Positions 1-8,310 of a stretch of 64,000 bases of DNA are shown piece after piece. The notes under the pieces are model-generated. The model did not search any database and was not told the origin of the DNA. It worked only from the letters and a program-made list of their open reading frames with translations. A program made the position numbers and the translations under genes. The stretch is from the NCBI RefSeq assembly GCF_023337795.1, contig NZ_JALIRS010000005.1, positions 248,001 to 312,000 of the forward strand, given 5' to 3'. The DNA is from Lysinibacillus sp. BPa_S21 (GTDB lineage Bacteria; Bacillota; Bacilli; Bacillales_A; Planococcaceae). The number at the start of each line of letters is the position of its first letter. Position 1 is the stretch's first letter.

Positions 1-99
1 TCCTTTTGCTGATTCGCATATTATTTCTGTTTGAGCATAGCGATGCGGTAGGAAGCAGGTAATTTAATAGTTCACAACAATATACATGGGGGTGTTTTT

Positions 100-543
100 T
101 TGAAGGTATTAAAAAGGATTTTAGAGAAGAGTAAATATACCTATGAAGTAATTCATCACGAAAAAAATATTCATTCTGCACAAGATGGTTCAGAGTATTT
201 TGGGATAGAAGTCGGACAAACAGCACCAACATTGATACTAAAAACAGATAAAGGTTTCTTTGCCTTGGTTATATCAGGAAACGTAGGTAAAGTAGATTTC
301 GATAAAATAGCTGACATTCTAAATTGTACTAAAGTAAAAATGGCGTCTCAAAAAGAAGTTAAAAAGGTAACAGGATTTGAAGTCGGAAATGTCCCAATGG
401 TGGGACTTCCTATACCTTATGCGATAGATAAACAACTTTTTAAGTATGACTTTATTTATGGAGGCTCTGGTCAATCAACATTTACCTTAAAAATTGAACC
501 TCAAGCACTAAATGAGTTAAACCACGTAATAGTTACATTTTAA
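100..543 (+). CDS. YbaK/ProX-domain aminoacyl-tRNA deacylase-like protein
   Basis: A 147-residue protein with the YbaK/EbsC/ProX fold, which hydrolyses mischarged aminoacyl-tRNAs such as Cys-tRNA(Pro) or Ala-tRNA(Pro) in the cytoplasm. The family lysine is probably K48 in the LILK stretch, and the glycine-rich loop is TGFEVGNVPMVG at 91-102. The start is a TTG at 100; the ATG at 86 runs into a stop after five codons. A GGGGGTG ribosome binding site at 88-94 supports the TTG. It stands alone, closed by a hairpin at 546-574. A second, clearer YbaK protein lies at 50010-50483. Which tRNA is edited cannot be told from sequence. Confidence 0.85.
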   Translation: MKVLKRILEKSKYTYEVIHHEKNIHSAQDGSEYFGIEVGQTAPTLILKTDKGFFALVISGNVGKVDFDKIADILNCTKVKMASQKEVKKVTGFEVGNVPMVGLPIPYAIDKQLFKYDFIYGGSGQSTFTLKIEPQALNELNHVIVTF

Positions 544-545
544 TA

Positions 546-574
546 AGAAAAAAGAGGGAAAATCTCTTTTTTCT
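546..574 (+). terminator. Terminator-like hairpin after the YbaK-like gene
   Basis: A perfect 11-bp stem (AGAAAAAAGAG with CTCTTTTTTCT) around a 7-nt loop begins three bases after the stop codon. The stem is AT-rich and its U-run lies inside the stem, so it may work in both directions. Confidence 0.6.
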
Positions 575-614
575 CTTGATACGCCAACTACTTCTTGAAT
601 TTTTCTAGTTCTGC

Positions 615-802
615 TCAAATACCAACTTTAAGTATTTTTATAGGGAACTCACCGCATCTTTTATGACCCTCCTCTATTGCAGAACGGATTAGCCTTACAA
701 TAGTGCAATTGGCATCACCACTAAATGCTCCAGTATCAATTCCTAAAACCTATCAAATGCTTGATTGTCTAATCATCTAGCTATCTCTATAGCAACAAAT
801 TC
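615..802 (-). pseudogene. Decayed gene fragment, family not recognised
   Basis: The minus strand reads a protein-like 3' end (GIDTGAFSGDANCTIVRLI, then a helical stretch ending KILKVGI and a stop at 615-617). Upstream the reading continues only through an in-frame TGA and a frameshift (EFVAIEIAR, stop, LDNQAF). The residue composition is typical of a real protein and unlike random AT-rich translation. No start codon or ribosome binding site is left. I do not recognise the family. Confidence 0.5.
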
Positions 803-843
803 TAAATTTTAAAGGATAAATTGAATTTTAAAATGAGTCCTGG

Positions 844-1704
844 TCATTTATTGATTTCGTTTAATATTTCATCAAAATGGCTAAGGTAGAGTAAGTGCCC
901 TTGATTTTTTATTATTTTAAACGAACAACCTGTATATAACTTATTTAGCACATTGGCAGTCTGCAAAGGCCAAATAGGATCCTTGTCTCCATGCCAAATA
1001 TATACTTTATAAGACTTCATATCATAGCTAATGGAGATTTTTTCAGTCATTGCTAGTGCGTCTTTAAATACTGCTACCCCTTTATTTTGATAAGCGTCTA
1101 TAGTCCCTTTAACTATGGCCTCTTGATAATACTTTTGATTGGCGACTTCCTGATCCGCCTCTGGCATTTTATCAATAGAGTCTTTGACGACTGTTTGCAA
1201 AGATTGATTGATCTTTTTGCTTAACTGTTTAAAATGATATTTTATCATAAAAGGAAAATAACTATTTAAAAAACTGATGAACCTCCAATTGAGTGGTAAA
1301 GCATTCTTCGTTATTTCCCCTTTCAACGGAATAGCGCTGCCTACGAGGGTTAAAGACTTAACATACTCAGGATACATTGAGGCAAAAACTTGTGCATACA
1401 ATCCTCCCGCTGACCAACCAACTATATCTACTTTATCTAAGTTGAGTTTTTCTAGTAGCGTTTTAATATCTTTAGAAAAGCCAGTCATATTATAGTTTTT
1501 CAGACTAGTATTTCCATAACCAGGTCGATTTACAGCTATAATGTATACATTTTTAATATCTAAATCAGTTTCATTTATGTATAATCCAGAAGCTGATGAA
1601 CCAAAACCATGAAAATAAATGACAGCTCTACTATTATCATTACTACCATAAACCTTATAATTCAATATTTGCCCCTCTTTTAAGGTAACAGAAAAATTTT
1701 TCAT
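844..1704 (-). CDS. Alpha/beta hydrolase
   Basis: A 286-residue cytoplasmic alpha/beta-hydrolase. The nucleophile elbow is GWSAG at 96-100 (Ser98), the oxyanion-hole motif is HGFG at 32-35, the acid is probably the Asp in WHGDKDPIW and the catalytic His is in KNQGHLLYL near the C-terminus. Substrate is unknown; the family includes esterases, lipases and haloperoxidase-like enzymes. An in-frame GTG lies one codon upstream (1707), but GGAGG is only 3 nt from it and 6 nt from the ATG at 1704, so ATG is chosen. It is transcribed alone, 157 bases downstream of an EamA transporter on the same strand. Confidence 0.85.
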   Translation of the reverse strand: MKNFSVTLKEGQILNYKVYGSNDNSRAVIYFHGFGSSASGLYINETDLDIKNVYIIAVNRPGYGNTSLKNYNMTGFSKDIKTLLEKLNLDKVDIVGWSAGGLYAQVFASMYPEYVKSLTLVGSAIPLKGEITKNALPLNWRFISFLNSYFPFMIKYHFKQLSKKINQSLQTVVKDSIDKMPEADQEVANQKYYQEAIVKGTIDAYQNKGVAVFKDALAMTEKISISYDMKSYKVYIWHGDKDPIWPLQTANVLNKLYTGCSFKIIKNQGHLLYLSHFDEILNEINK

Positions 1705-1861
1705 CACAGACCTCCACCTATGTAACCTCTGCTATAAATACTATTCGCTTTCCCCCTGTTTATGTCCTTTAACTAATTCTCGTTATTATCCTGTTGCATC
1801 TTGACCACATATACAGTGCTGACCAGTTAACCATTAGCATGTTAGAAAAATCCGGATACAA

Positions 1862-2737
1862 CTATGTCTCAACATAATTGATGTTAGGTTTTCTTGGCTG
1901 TAAGTTAACAATACCTACCCCAACCAATATCAAGGCCGCTCCAAAAAACTCTAACGCCGTAAACATTTCATTTAAAAAGATAATGGCAAAAATAGTTGCA
2001 AATATCGGCTCTAATGCAAATAAAAAGGCAGTACTTTCTGGAGATGTATATTGTTGGGCAATCGTTTGCATCACGAATGCAAACGCAGAACAAAAGATAG
2101 CAAGACCTAGTATTGGTACCCATTCTATAAATTTATTTGGAACAAAAAACGTATTCGTAAAAAAGCTAAAAATAACACCATAAATACTTGTATAGGCCAA
2201 TTGATAGGCTCCTAATAAAAATGCATCTACTTTACGTATAAACACATTCGTCAAAAGAATATGACACGCATAGACAATCGCCGTTACTATACAAAATATC
2301 GAACCTGTCGTGAGTACTAATCCATCACCTAAAGACAAAAATAACATGCCTGTCATGACAAACACGACACCAATGATAATTTTTTTAGCTGGTAATCTTC
2401 TAGTTTTAATCGCTATAAATAACGGAACGAATATGACAGAAGTACTCGCTAAAAAACCTGCTGTAGAAGCTGAAGTTGTTTTTATACCGTACATTAATGC
2501 TAAATATGTAGCGAATATTAAAGTACCAGATATCGCACTATATCCCAACGTTTTCAAATCGACCGATAGCATCTTTTTGAAAAATACAAGGAAAATTAGA
2601 ATGAATGCTATGCCAAATCGAAAAATAATGATTGAATATAGTGAATCATAGCTATCCATCATCTTCATAAAAATATATGAGGATCCCCAGGCAATAGAAA
2701 CGACAAATAAAATAATAGTTGCTTGTTTGTGAGTCAT
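1862..2737 (-). CDS. EamA-family (DMT) transporter
   Basis: A 291-residue membrane protein with about ten hydrophobic segments in two EamA repeats (roughly 8-135 and 150-282), the length and layout usual for drug/metabolite-transporter carriers. Family members export amino acids, sugars or metabolites; nothing here fixes the substrate. The first repeat opens with the typical AWGSSYIF and the second ends with the AALILVGVGIVNL type of helix. It is downstream of the sigma-54 activator on the same strand with a gap of about 140 bases, so co-transcription is possible but there is no functional argument for it. Confidence 0.9.
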   Translation of the reverse strand: MTHKQATIILFVVSIAWGSSYIFMKMMDSYDSLYSIIIFRFGIAFILIFLVFFKKMLSVDLKTLGYSAISGTLIFATYLALMYGIKTTSASTAGFLASTSVIFVPLFIAIKTRRLPAKKIIIGVVFVMTGMLFLSLGDGLVLTTGSIFCIVTAIVYACHILLTNVFIRKVDAFLLGAYQLAYTSIYGVIFSFFTNTFFVPNKFIEWVPILGLAIFCSAFAFVMQTIAQQYTSPESTAFLFALEPIFATIFAIIFLNEMFTALEFFGAALILVGVGIVNLQPRKPNINYVET

Positions 2738-2878
2738 ACAACATTCCTACTTTCTTTATCCTATTACCTTTTTCATAAGCAGTTTTCATACCAAAAAAAT
2801 TCGTAAACAAGGTGAGCATGAAATCATTCATAGCTCTCCTCATTTACGAATACTTATTTTTTAAACAGAAATCTCATT

Positions 2879-4228
2879 TTATAGATTTTCATTTATTTTA
2901 TATTTTTGAATTAATCTCGTTGCACGTGATTGGCTAATACCTAAATATTTCGCAACTTCACGAGTTGTTCTCTTCAATTGATAGGCCTCTTCTACAATCT
3001 GCTTCGTTACTATTTCAATTCGATTATCTAACGTCCACATTTCCTCATCCTCATTCAAATCTAACTTCCCATCAATGTTGTCCATAATAACATCTGGTAA
3101 ATCTGTAACATCAATCACATAATCACTTGTGAGTACTAATCGCTCCATTAAATTCTCTAGCTGCCTCACATTTCCTGGCCACTCATACTGTGTTAGCACG
3201 CTGATACAACGATCTGAAATGGTCTTACTCATTTGGAATTTTTCATTGAACTTGTGTAAATAGGAGTAAATTAAAGGCAGCACATCCTCTTTTCTTTCTC
3301 TTAAAGGAGGCATTTCGATATCAATGACGTTTAATCGATAAAATAAGTCCTCCCTAAATGTGCCCGCCTCAACCATCCTCCATAAATCTCTATTTGTAGC
3401 CGTTATGATTCGAACATCTACTGTCTTTTCTTTAGTAGATCCGATAGGCATAAACGTTTTTTCCTGAATGGCCTGCAATAGTTTTGCCTGAGTCGATAAA
3501 TGCAGTTCTCCAATCTCATCAAGGAAAATTGTGCCTCCATTTGCTATTGAAAATAGACCTTCCTTACCTTTCGATTTTGCCCCAGTGAAAGCTCCACTTT
3601 CATAGCCAAATAACTCTGATTCTACTAAATCTACTGGCAAAGAGGCACAGTTGATGCTGACAAATGCTTGGTTAGCCCTTGTACTAATCGCATGTATATA
3701 TTTGGCGAAAACTCCCTTACCTGTTCCAGACTCACCATGAATAAGAATTGTTGTATCTGTTTTAGCAATCTTTTTACAGAAATCTAAAATGGATTGTATC
3801 TTTTTGCTTTTAAATACTAATGTCGGTGTTTTTATTTGCAACACATCTTCTTTTCGTTGAATTTTTTCTTCATATTGTCTGCGTTCTAATGCATGAATAT
3901 CAGTAGCTGTACAAAGAATATAACGCAGCTCCCCATGATCATCCCTAATTTTATATGCTCGTGTAAGTAGCTCTTTTCCTATAAAAGTACGTTGCTTTAA
4001 CGTAATCATATCTTCGTTTTCTAGCACACTAGGGATGATAGATGGCTTCCAAAAGCCTCTTTCTAAAAATTCATCATTATGTTTACCAAGCACTTCATCT
4101 TTCCTCAAGCCATAATGCCGCTCACAAGCTTTATTAACGAATATTATTTTTAAATCCTTATCAAGTACATAGATCTCATCAGATGCGTAATCTAATAATT
4201 CAACTAGAAAATCTAATGTTAATTCCAT
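2879..4228 (-). CDS. PAS-domain sigma-54-dependent transcriptional activator
   Basis: A 449-residue bacterial enhancer-binding protein. An N-terminal PAS sensor (about 3-115) is followed by the AAA+ sigma-54 interaction domain: Walker A GESGTGKG at 165-172, the sigma-54-contacting GAFTGA loop at 212-217 and Walker B IFLDE at 234-238. A Fis-type helix-turn-helix closes it (TTREVAKYLGISQSRATRL). The frame is open 12 codons further up, but the ATG at 4228 has AAGGGGGG just before it, and the longer form would run through one of the proposed binding repeats. It is divergent from the carnitine-type operon whose -24/-12 promoter it very likely activates. PAS suggests a ligand or cofactor input; the inducer may be carnitine or a breakdown product (inference). 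Confidence 0.93.
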   Translation of the reverse strand: MELTLDFLVELLDYASDEIYVLDKDLKIIFVNKACERHYGLRKDEVLGKHNDEFLERGFWKPSIIPSVLENEDMITLKQRTFIGKELLTRAYKIRDDHGELRYILCTATDIHALERRQYEEKIQRKEDVLQIKTPTLVFKSKKIQSILDFCKKIAKTDTTILIHGESGTGKGVFAKYIHAISTRANQAFVSINCASLPVDLVESELFGYESGAFTGAKSKGKEGLFSIANGGTIFLDEIGELHLSTQAKLLQAIQEKTFMPIGSTKEKTVDVRIITATNRDLWRMVEAGTFREDLFYRLNVIDIEMPPLRERKEDVLPLIYSYLHKFNEKFQMSKTISDRCISVLTQYEWPGNVRQLENLMERLVLTSDYVIDVTDLPDVIMDNIDGKLDLNEDEEMWTLDNRIEIVTKQIVEEAYQLKRTTREVAKYLGISQSRATRLIQKYKINENL

Positions 4229-4245
4229 GCTTTCCCCCCTTATTT

Positions 4246-4295
4246 TGAACCAAAAGTGAATCAAAACCCTCTATTTATGAACCAAAAATGAATCA
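4246..4295. promoter_or_regulatory. Putative upstream activating sites for the sigma-54 activator
   Basis: Two near-identical 18-mers, TGAACCAAAAGTGAATCA (4246-4263) and TGAACCAAAAATGAATCA (4278-4295), differ at one base and are 32 bp apart, three helical turns. Each is an imperfect dyad (TGA...TCA). They lie between the activator gene and the -24/-12 promoter, about 60-110 bp upstream of the latter, where enhancer-binding proteins usually bind. Confidence 0.65.
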
Positions 4296-4356
4296 ATGCA
4301 ATGGTTTTTTTAATATTCTAAAAATTAAACTCTTTAAATTTCAACATTTTTAGAGA

Positions 4357-4373
4357 TTGGCACGCTTCCTGCT
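4357..4373 (+). promoter_or_regulatory. Sigma-54 -24/-12 promoter of the carnitine-type operon
   Basis: TTGGCACG-N4-CTGCT matches the sigma-54 consensus TTGGCACG-N4-TTGCW at all but one position, with correct GG-to-GC spacing. It lies 110 bases before the first gene (4484), downstream of paired activator repeats and next to a sigma-54 activator gene. Confidence 0.87.
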
Positions 4374-4483
4374 AGTAGATATGTATAGGCGCTATTAACT
4401 TTAATAAATAATATAGTTCGATTTCAATTTCGTAAAGAGTCACTGATGCCTTATTTATTTCATAAAAGGAGGATGATTCAACC

Positions 4484-5500
4484 GTGTCAACAATTTCTGA
4501 GGAAAAATACTATGACACAACTATTATCGGGGGAGGACCTGTTGGCATTTTCACGGCATTTTATGCTGGTATGAGAGAAATGTCTGTAAATATAATTGAT
4601 AGCCTCCCTATTCTAGGAGGTCAGCTTTCAACATTATATCCCGAAAAATATATCTATGATATTGCGGGGTTTCCAAAAATTCGCGCGCAGGAGCTAATTG
4701 ATAATTTAATAGAACAGATGGAGCAATTCCCTGTGTTAAAAAGCTTAGGGGAGTCAGTTGTTACTATTACAAAATTAGACAATGGATATTTTGAAATTGA
4801 AACAACTATTCAAAAGCATTATTCAAAGACAATTATCATTTCAGCTGGAAATGGTTCATTTACACCGAAACTAGCTGGTGTTCCAAACGAAGAACATTTT
4901 AAAGACGCGAATGTTCATTATTTTGTTCAAAATATGGATCAATTCCAATCCAAAAATGTAGCAATTTTAGGTGGTGGAGACTCTGCAGTAGATTGGGCGT
5001 TAATGCTTGAGCCTATTGCGAATAAAGTTTACCTAATACACCGTCGAGATAAATTTAGAGCACATGAGCATAGTGTGTCACAACTACTGCAATCTAAAGT
5101 TGAAATTGTTACTCCCTATCGACCAGATCGCTTTGTAGGAGATTCCAAAGTTGAACAAGTAGTTTTAAAGCATGCAAAAGCTGATGAACAAAAAGTATTG
5201 AATGATATTGACGACGTATTAGTCAACTTTGGCTTTATCTCTTCTCTAGGACCAATCGCTAACTGGGGATTAGAAATAAAAGAACAATCTATCGTAGTCA
5301 ATTCAAAAATGCAGACAAATATCGAAGGCATTTATGCAGTTGGAGATATTTGTACATACGATGGAAAAGTAAAGCTAATCGCAACAGGTTTTGGTGAAGC
5401 ACCAATCGCTATAAGTAATGCAAAGGTTTCCATCAATCCTGAAGCAACAGTACAACCACAACACAGCACATCCATCATGGGTGCGAAAGAAGGTTTTTAA
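4484..5500 (+). CDS. Ferredoxin-NADP+ reductase, thioredoxin-reductase-like (YumC type)
   Basis: A 338-residue FAD enzyme of the type 2 ferredoxin-NADP+ reductase family. The FAD dinucleotide fold is [10 protein letters not shown] at about 14-23 and the NADPH fold is [13 protein letters not shown] at about 165. The thioredoxin-reductase CxxC is absent, as in YumC-like FNRs. The C-terminal FAD motif AVGDICTY is present. It should pass electrons from NADPH to the ferredoxin encoded directly after it. The start is GTG with AAAGGAGG 11 nt upstream. It is first gene of the sigma-54 operon, and its stop abuts the ferredoxin ATG, which points to coupled synthesis of a dedicated electron chain for the Rieske oxygenase. 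Confidence 0.9.
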   Translation: MSTISEEKYYDTTIIGGGPVGIFTAFYAGMREMSVNIIDSLPILGGQLSTLYPEKYIYDIAGFPKIRAQELIDNLIEQMEQFPVLKSLGESVVTITKLDNGYFEIETTIQKHYSKTIIISAGNGSFTPKLAGVPNEEHFKDANVHYFVQNMDQFQSKNVAILGGGDSAVDWALMLEPIANKVYLIHRRDKFRAHEHSVSQLLQSKVEIVTPYRPDRFVGDSKVEQVVLKHAKADEQKVLNDIDDVLVNFGFISSLGPIANWGLEIKEQSIVVNSKMQTNIEGIYAVGDICTYDGKVKLIATGFGEAPIAISNAKVSINPEATVQPQHSTSIMGAKEGF

Positions 5501-5728
5501 ATGGCACAATACACTAAAGTAAATCGTACCACTTGTATCGCATGTGGCTCTTGTAATCCTAACGCTCCAGACCTATTTAATTACACAGCAGATGGCTACG
5601 CATTCTGTACTTTAGATGATAATAAAGGGTGCACGGCTGTACCAGACGATTTTTTAGATGATTTAGAGGATGCAGTTGAAGGCTGTCCATCCGGTTCAAT
5701 CTTGGTATCTGATAGTCCATTTGACTAG
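5501..5728 (+). CDS. Single-cluster [4Fe-4S] ferredoxin
   Basis: A 75-residue acidic ferredoxin. Cys12, Cys15 and Cys18 (CIACGSC) with Cys62 in EGCPSG give the four ligands of one [4Fe-4S] cluster; Cys36 and Cys44 are extra. Length and pattern match Bacillus Fer-type ferredoxins. It begins at the base after the reductase stop, so translation is probably coupled. In context it links the NADPH reductase to the oxygenase at 5771. Known carnitine and glycine betaine oxygenases usually use an FMN/[2Fe-2S] reductase (CntB or GbcB type), so this two-protein chain is a variation. Confidence 0.9.
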   Translation: MAQYTKVNRTTCIACGSCNPNAPDLFNYTADGYAFCTLDDNKGCTAVPDDFLDDLEDAVEGCPSGSILVSDSPFD

Positions 5729-5770
5729 TGATATATATTATAATATTAATTTTCTGAGGGGGAATTTTAA

Positions 5771-6859
5771 ATGGCTTACAACAAAGTTCAAGACTTATCA
5801 AACAAAGTTTATTCTCGTATTATGCCTTATGAGATGTACACAAGCCCAGCAATTTTGGAAGAGGAGAAAAAACATATTTTCAATAAAACTTGGCATCTAG
5901 TTGGGCATTTGAATCAAGTTCAAGAAAATGGACAATTCTTTACTGCCGATGTATTAGGGGAACCAATTATTATTACTCGTGGCTTCGATAGTGAATTACG
6001 CGCATTCTATAACGTATGTCCTCATCGTGCAACAAAATTAGAAAAACAGGATTCTGGGAAACGTAAAATTTTCACATGTATGTATCATGGCTGGTCATTC
6101 AAAACGGATGGCTCACTGAACCGCGCTCCAAACTTCCCAAGTGAAGACGAGTGCGTAAAAGATGCATGCTTACGTACTATTCGTCTTGAAACAATGAGCT
6201 CACTTATTTTCATCAATTTTGATGAAGAAGCGAAGCCATTAATTGAAACATATGGGGATTTACATGAGCGTTTAGAAAAGCTAGGTTTCTTATCAGATTT
6301 AACGTTCACTTATCGTAAAACACGTCACTTAAAAGCGAATTGGAAAGCGTTCAATGACAACTATTTAGAGTGTGATCATTGCCACGTTGCTCACCCAAGC
6401 TTTATCGCTACATTAGATATGGATGCTTACCAAATCTTTACGTGTGAAAATTATTCGTTCCAAACATCAATCGTTCAACCAGACAAACAAATGGGTGATG
6501 TTGACTTAGATTCGGCTGAATTACGTGGAGGTGAATTTTACTGGTTGTATCCAAACTTAATGTTAACGGTTTATCCAGGTCCAGGAAACATCGCTTCGAT
6601 AGAGCTAGTACCAATCGATCATGAAAATACAACGATTGTTTACACCTACTATTTCCGAGAGGATAGCTTAGAAAAGATTTCACAAGAAGAACGTGATTTA
6701 ATGTCTTTCGCAGAGCAGGTTCGCGTAGAGGATATCGAACTAGTTGAACTGGAGCAAATCGGCTTTAAGTCACAGGCATTTACGAAAGGACATTATTCGC
6801 CATCTGAATTAGCAATTGTTCAATTCCATCATTTAGTAATGGAGGCTTTAGGTAAATAA
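5771..6859 (+). CDS. Rieske oxygenase, carnitine monooxygenase (CntA)-like
   Basis: A 362-residue Rieske non-haem iron oxygenase alpha subunit. The [2Fe-2S] ligands are Cys83/His85 (CPH) and Cys103/His106 (CMYH). The mononuclear iron site is His203, His208 and Asp321. The bridging residue between the centres is Glu200 (NYLECDHCHVAH), where aromatic dioxygenases have Asp; CntA is known to have such a Glu. The positions match CntA numbering closely. CntA splits L-carnitine into trimethylamine and malic semialdehyde. The neighbouring malate-type dehydrogenase and a CaiT-like carrier favour carnitine over glycine betaine, though a GbcA-like activity is not excluded. Its ribosome binding site is GAGGGGG. 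Assigning cntA is inference from context. Confidence 0.85.
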   Translation: MAYNKVQDLSNKVYSRIMPYEMYTSPAILEEEKKHIFNKTWHLVGHLNQVQENGQFFTADVLGEPIIITRGFDSELRAFYNVCPHRATKLEKQDSGKRKIFTCMYHGWSFKTDGSLNRAPNFPSEDECVKDACLRTIRLETMSSLIFINFDEEAKPLIETYGDLHERLEKLGFLSDLTFTYRKTRHLKANWKAFNDNYLECDHCHVAHPSFIATLDMDAYQIFTCENYSFQTSIVQPDKQMGDVDLDSAELRGGEFYWLYPNLMLTVYPGPGNIASIELVPIDHENTTIVYTYYFREDSLEKISQEERDLMSFAEQVRVEDIELVELEQIGFKSQAFTKGHYSPSELAIVQFHHLVMEALGK

Positions 6860-6860
6860 T

Positions 6861-8285
6861 ATGAAAAAATATAATTTATTCATCGCTGGTAAAGAAGTAG
6901 AGACGGAAAATTATTCTTCTCTCTACACTCCTTACTCTAAAGATTTAATTGCTGAAATTGCCATTGCCAATGAATCACAAGTGAATGCAGCTATATCACA
7001 TGCTTCACAAAGCTTCAAAAGTTTTTCAAAATTCACTGCCCGTAAAAGATTCGGAATATTAGAAAAAGTTTCGAAGCTATTAGAGGAACGCAAAGAAGAG
7101 GCAGCGCAAATTATCGCACTGGAGCTTGCCAAACCTTTAAAATATGCACGTGCTGAAATTGCCAGAACGATTGAAACATACCAATTTGCCGCAGAGGAAG
7201 CAAAACGCATTTATGGTGAAGTGATTCCATTAGATGCTGCACAAAGCGGAGAAAATCGATTTGGTTATACAAAACGAGAGCCGCTAGGAGTAATAGGTGC
7301 TATCACACCGTTTAATTTCCCTTTCAATCTAGTCGCTCATAAAGTGGGTCCTGCTATCGCTGCAGGCAATTCAATCGTTTTAAAACCTGCTTCTCAAACC
7401 CCATTATCTGCGTTATATATTGCAGGTTTATTCAAAGAAGCTGGTCTACCAGATGGCGTATTAAACGTAGTAACTGGGCCAGGTAGTGTAATCGGCGATT
7501 TATTATTAGCACATGATGAGATTAAAATGATTACATTTACAGGAAGTCCCAAGATCGGCTACCAAATTTCTCAAAAAGCTGGATTCAAGCGCACTACATT
7601 AGAGTTAGGCTCAAACTCAGCGCTAATTATTGATAAAGATGTAGATGTTTCATCCATTATTGATCGTTGTGTTATGGGGGCATTTTCCAACCAGGGACAA
7701 GTTTGTATTTCTACTCAACGTATTTTTGTTCATGAGGACGTAGCTAGCACTTTTGTTGAGCTATTTATCAATGCTACTAATCAATTAAAGCTCGGTGATC
7801 CACTAGCTGAAGATACTGATATTTCTGCCCTTGTATCACCAGGGGATTTACAACGCTCGCTAGATTGGATTCGCGAAGCAGAAGAAAACGGCGCACAAAT
7901 TATCACTGGAGGTCATGAGGAAAATGGCGTTTTAAAGCCAACAATTATTTTGGATGCTAAAGATTTCTTAAAAGTATCTTGTAATGAAGTGTTCGCTCCT
8001 ATAGTGGTAGTGAACACATTTAAAGAAATAAATGATGCCATTGGCGCCGTAAATAATTCAGAATTCGGCTTACAAGCGGGTATTTACACAAATAATGTGC
8101 CAAATGCATTATTAGCTGCGGACAACTTAGAGGTGGGTGGCGTTATTATCAATGATGTGCCAACATTCCGTGTAGATCACATGCCTTATGGCGGTATTAA
8201 AAATAGTGGTACAGGTCGTGAAGGCTTAAAATATGCAATCGAAGAAATGACTGAGATGAAGTTGATCATCTGGAACCAATCTTAA
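6861..8285 (+). CDS. Aldehyde dehydrogenase, probable malic semialdehyde dehydrogenase
   Basis: A 474-residue NAD(P)+-dependent aldehyde dehydrogenase. Asn152 (FNFP), the general base Glu248 (ELGS) and the nucleophile Cys282 (QGQVC) are all present, and length is normal. Starting two bases after the oxygenase stop with only a weak AGG nearby, it is probably translationally coupled. In this operon the expected substrate is malic semialdehyde released by the oxygenase, giving malate. Sequence alone would also fit lactaldehyde or succinic semialdehyde, so the substrate is a context inference. Confidence 0.88.
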   Translation: MKKYNLFIAGKEVETENYSSLYTPYSKDLIAEIAIANESQVNAAISHASQSFKSFSKFTARKRFGILEKVSKLLEERKEEAAQIIALELAKPLKYARAEIARTIETYQFAAEEAKRIYGEVIPLDAAQSGENRFGYTKREPLGVIGAITPFNFPFNLVAHKVGPAIAAGNSIVLKPASQTPLSALYIAGLFKEAGLPDGVLNVVTGPGSVIGDLLLAHDEIKMITFTGSPKIGYQISQKAGFKRTTLELGSNSALIIDKDVDVSSIIDRCVMGAFSNQGQVCISTQRIFVHEDVASTFVELFINATNQLKLGDPLAEDTDISALVSPGDLQRSLDWIREAEENGAQIITGGHEENGVLKPTIILDAKDFLKVSCNEVFAPIVVVNTFKEINDAIGAVNNSEFGLQAGIYTNNVPNALLAADNLEVGGVIINDVPTFRVDHMPYGGIKNSGTGREGLKYAIEEMTEMKLIIWNQS

Positions 8286-8310
8286 TTGTGAAAGAAGGGT
8301 TAGTTTATCT

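Noticed and set aside
2652-2843. 63-codon minus-strand frame upstream of the EamA gene
   Set aside because: It overlaps the real EamA start in another frame and has no suitable ribosome binding site or recognisable content.
4229-4264. Longer N-terminus of the sigma-54 activator (12 more codons)
   Set aside because: AAGGGGGG lies directly before the ATG at 4228, and the extension would read through the spacer and edge of the proposed activator binding repeats.
5771-6859. Aromatic ring-hydroxylating dioxygenase involved in aromatic degradation
   Set aside because: The bridging residue is Glu, there is no beta subunit gene, and the neighbours (BCCT carrier, D-malate dehydrogenase) fit a quaternary amine, not an aromatic compound.
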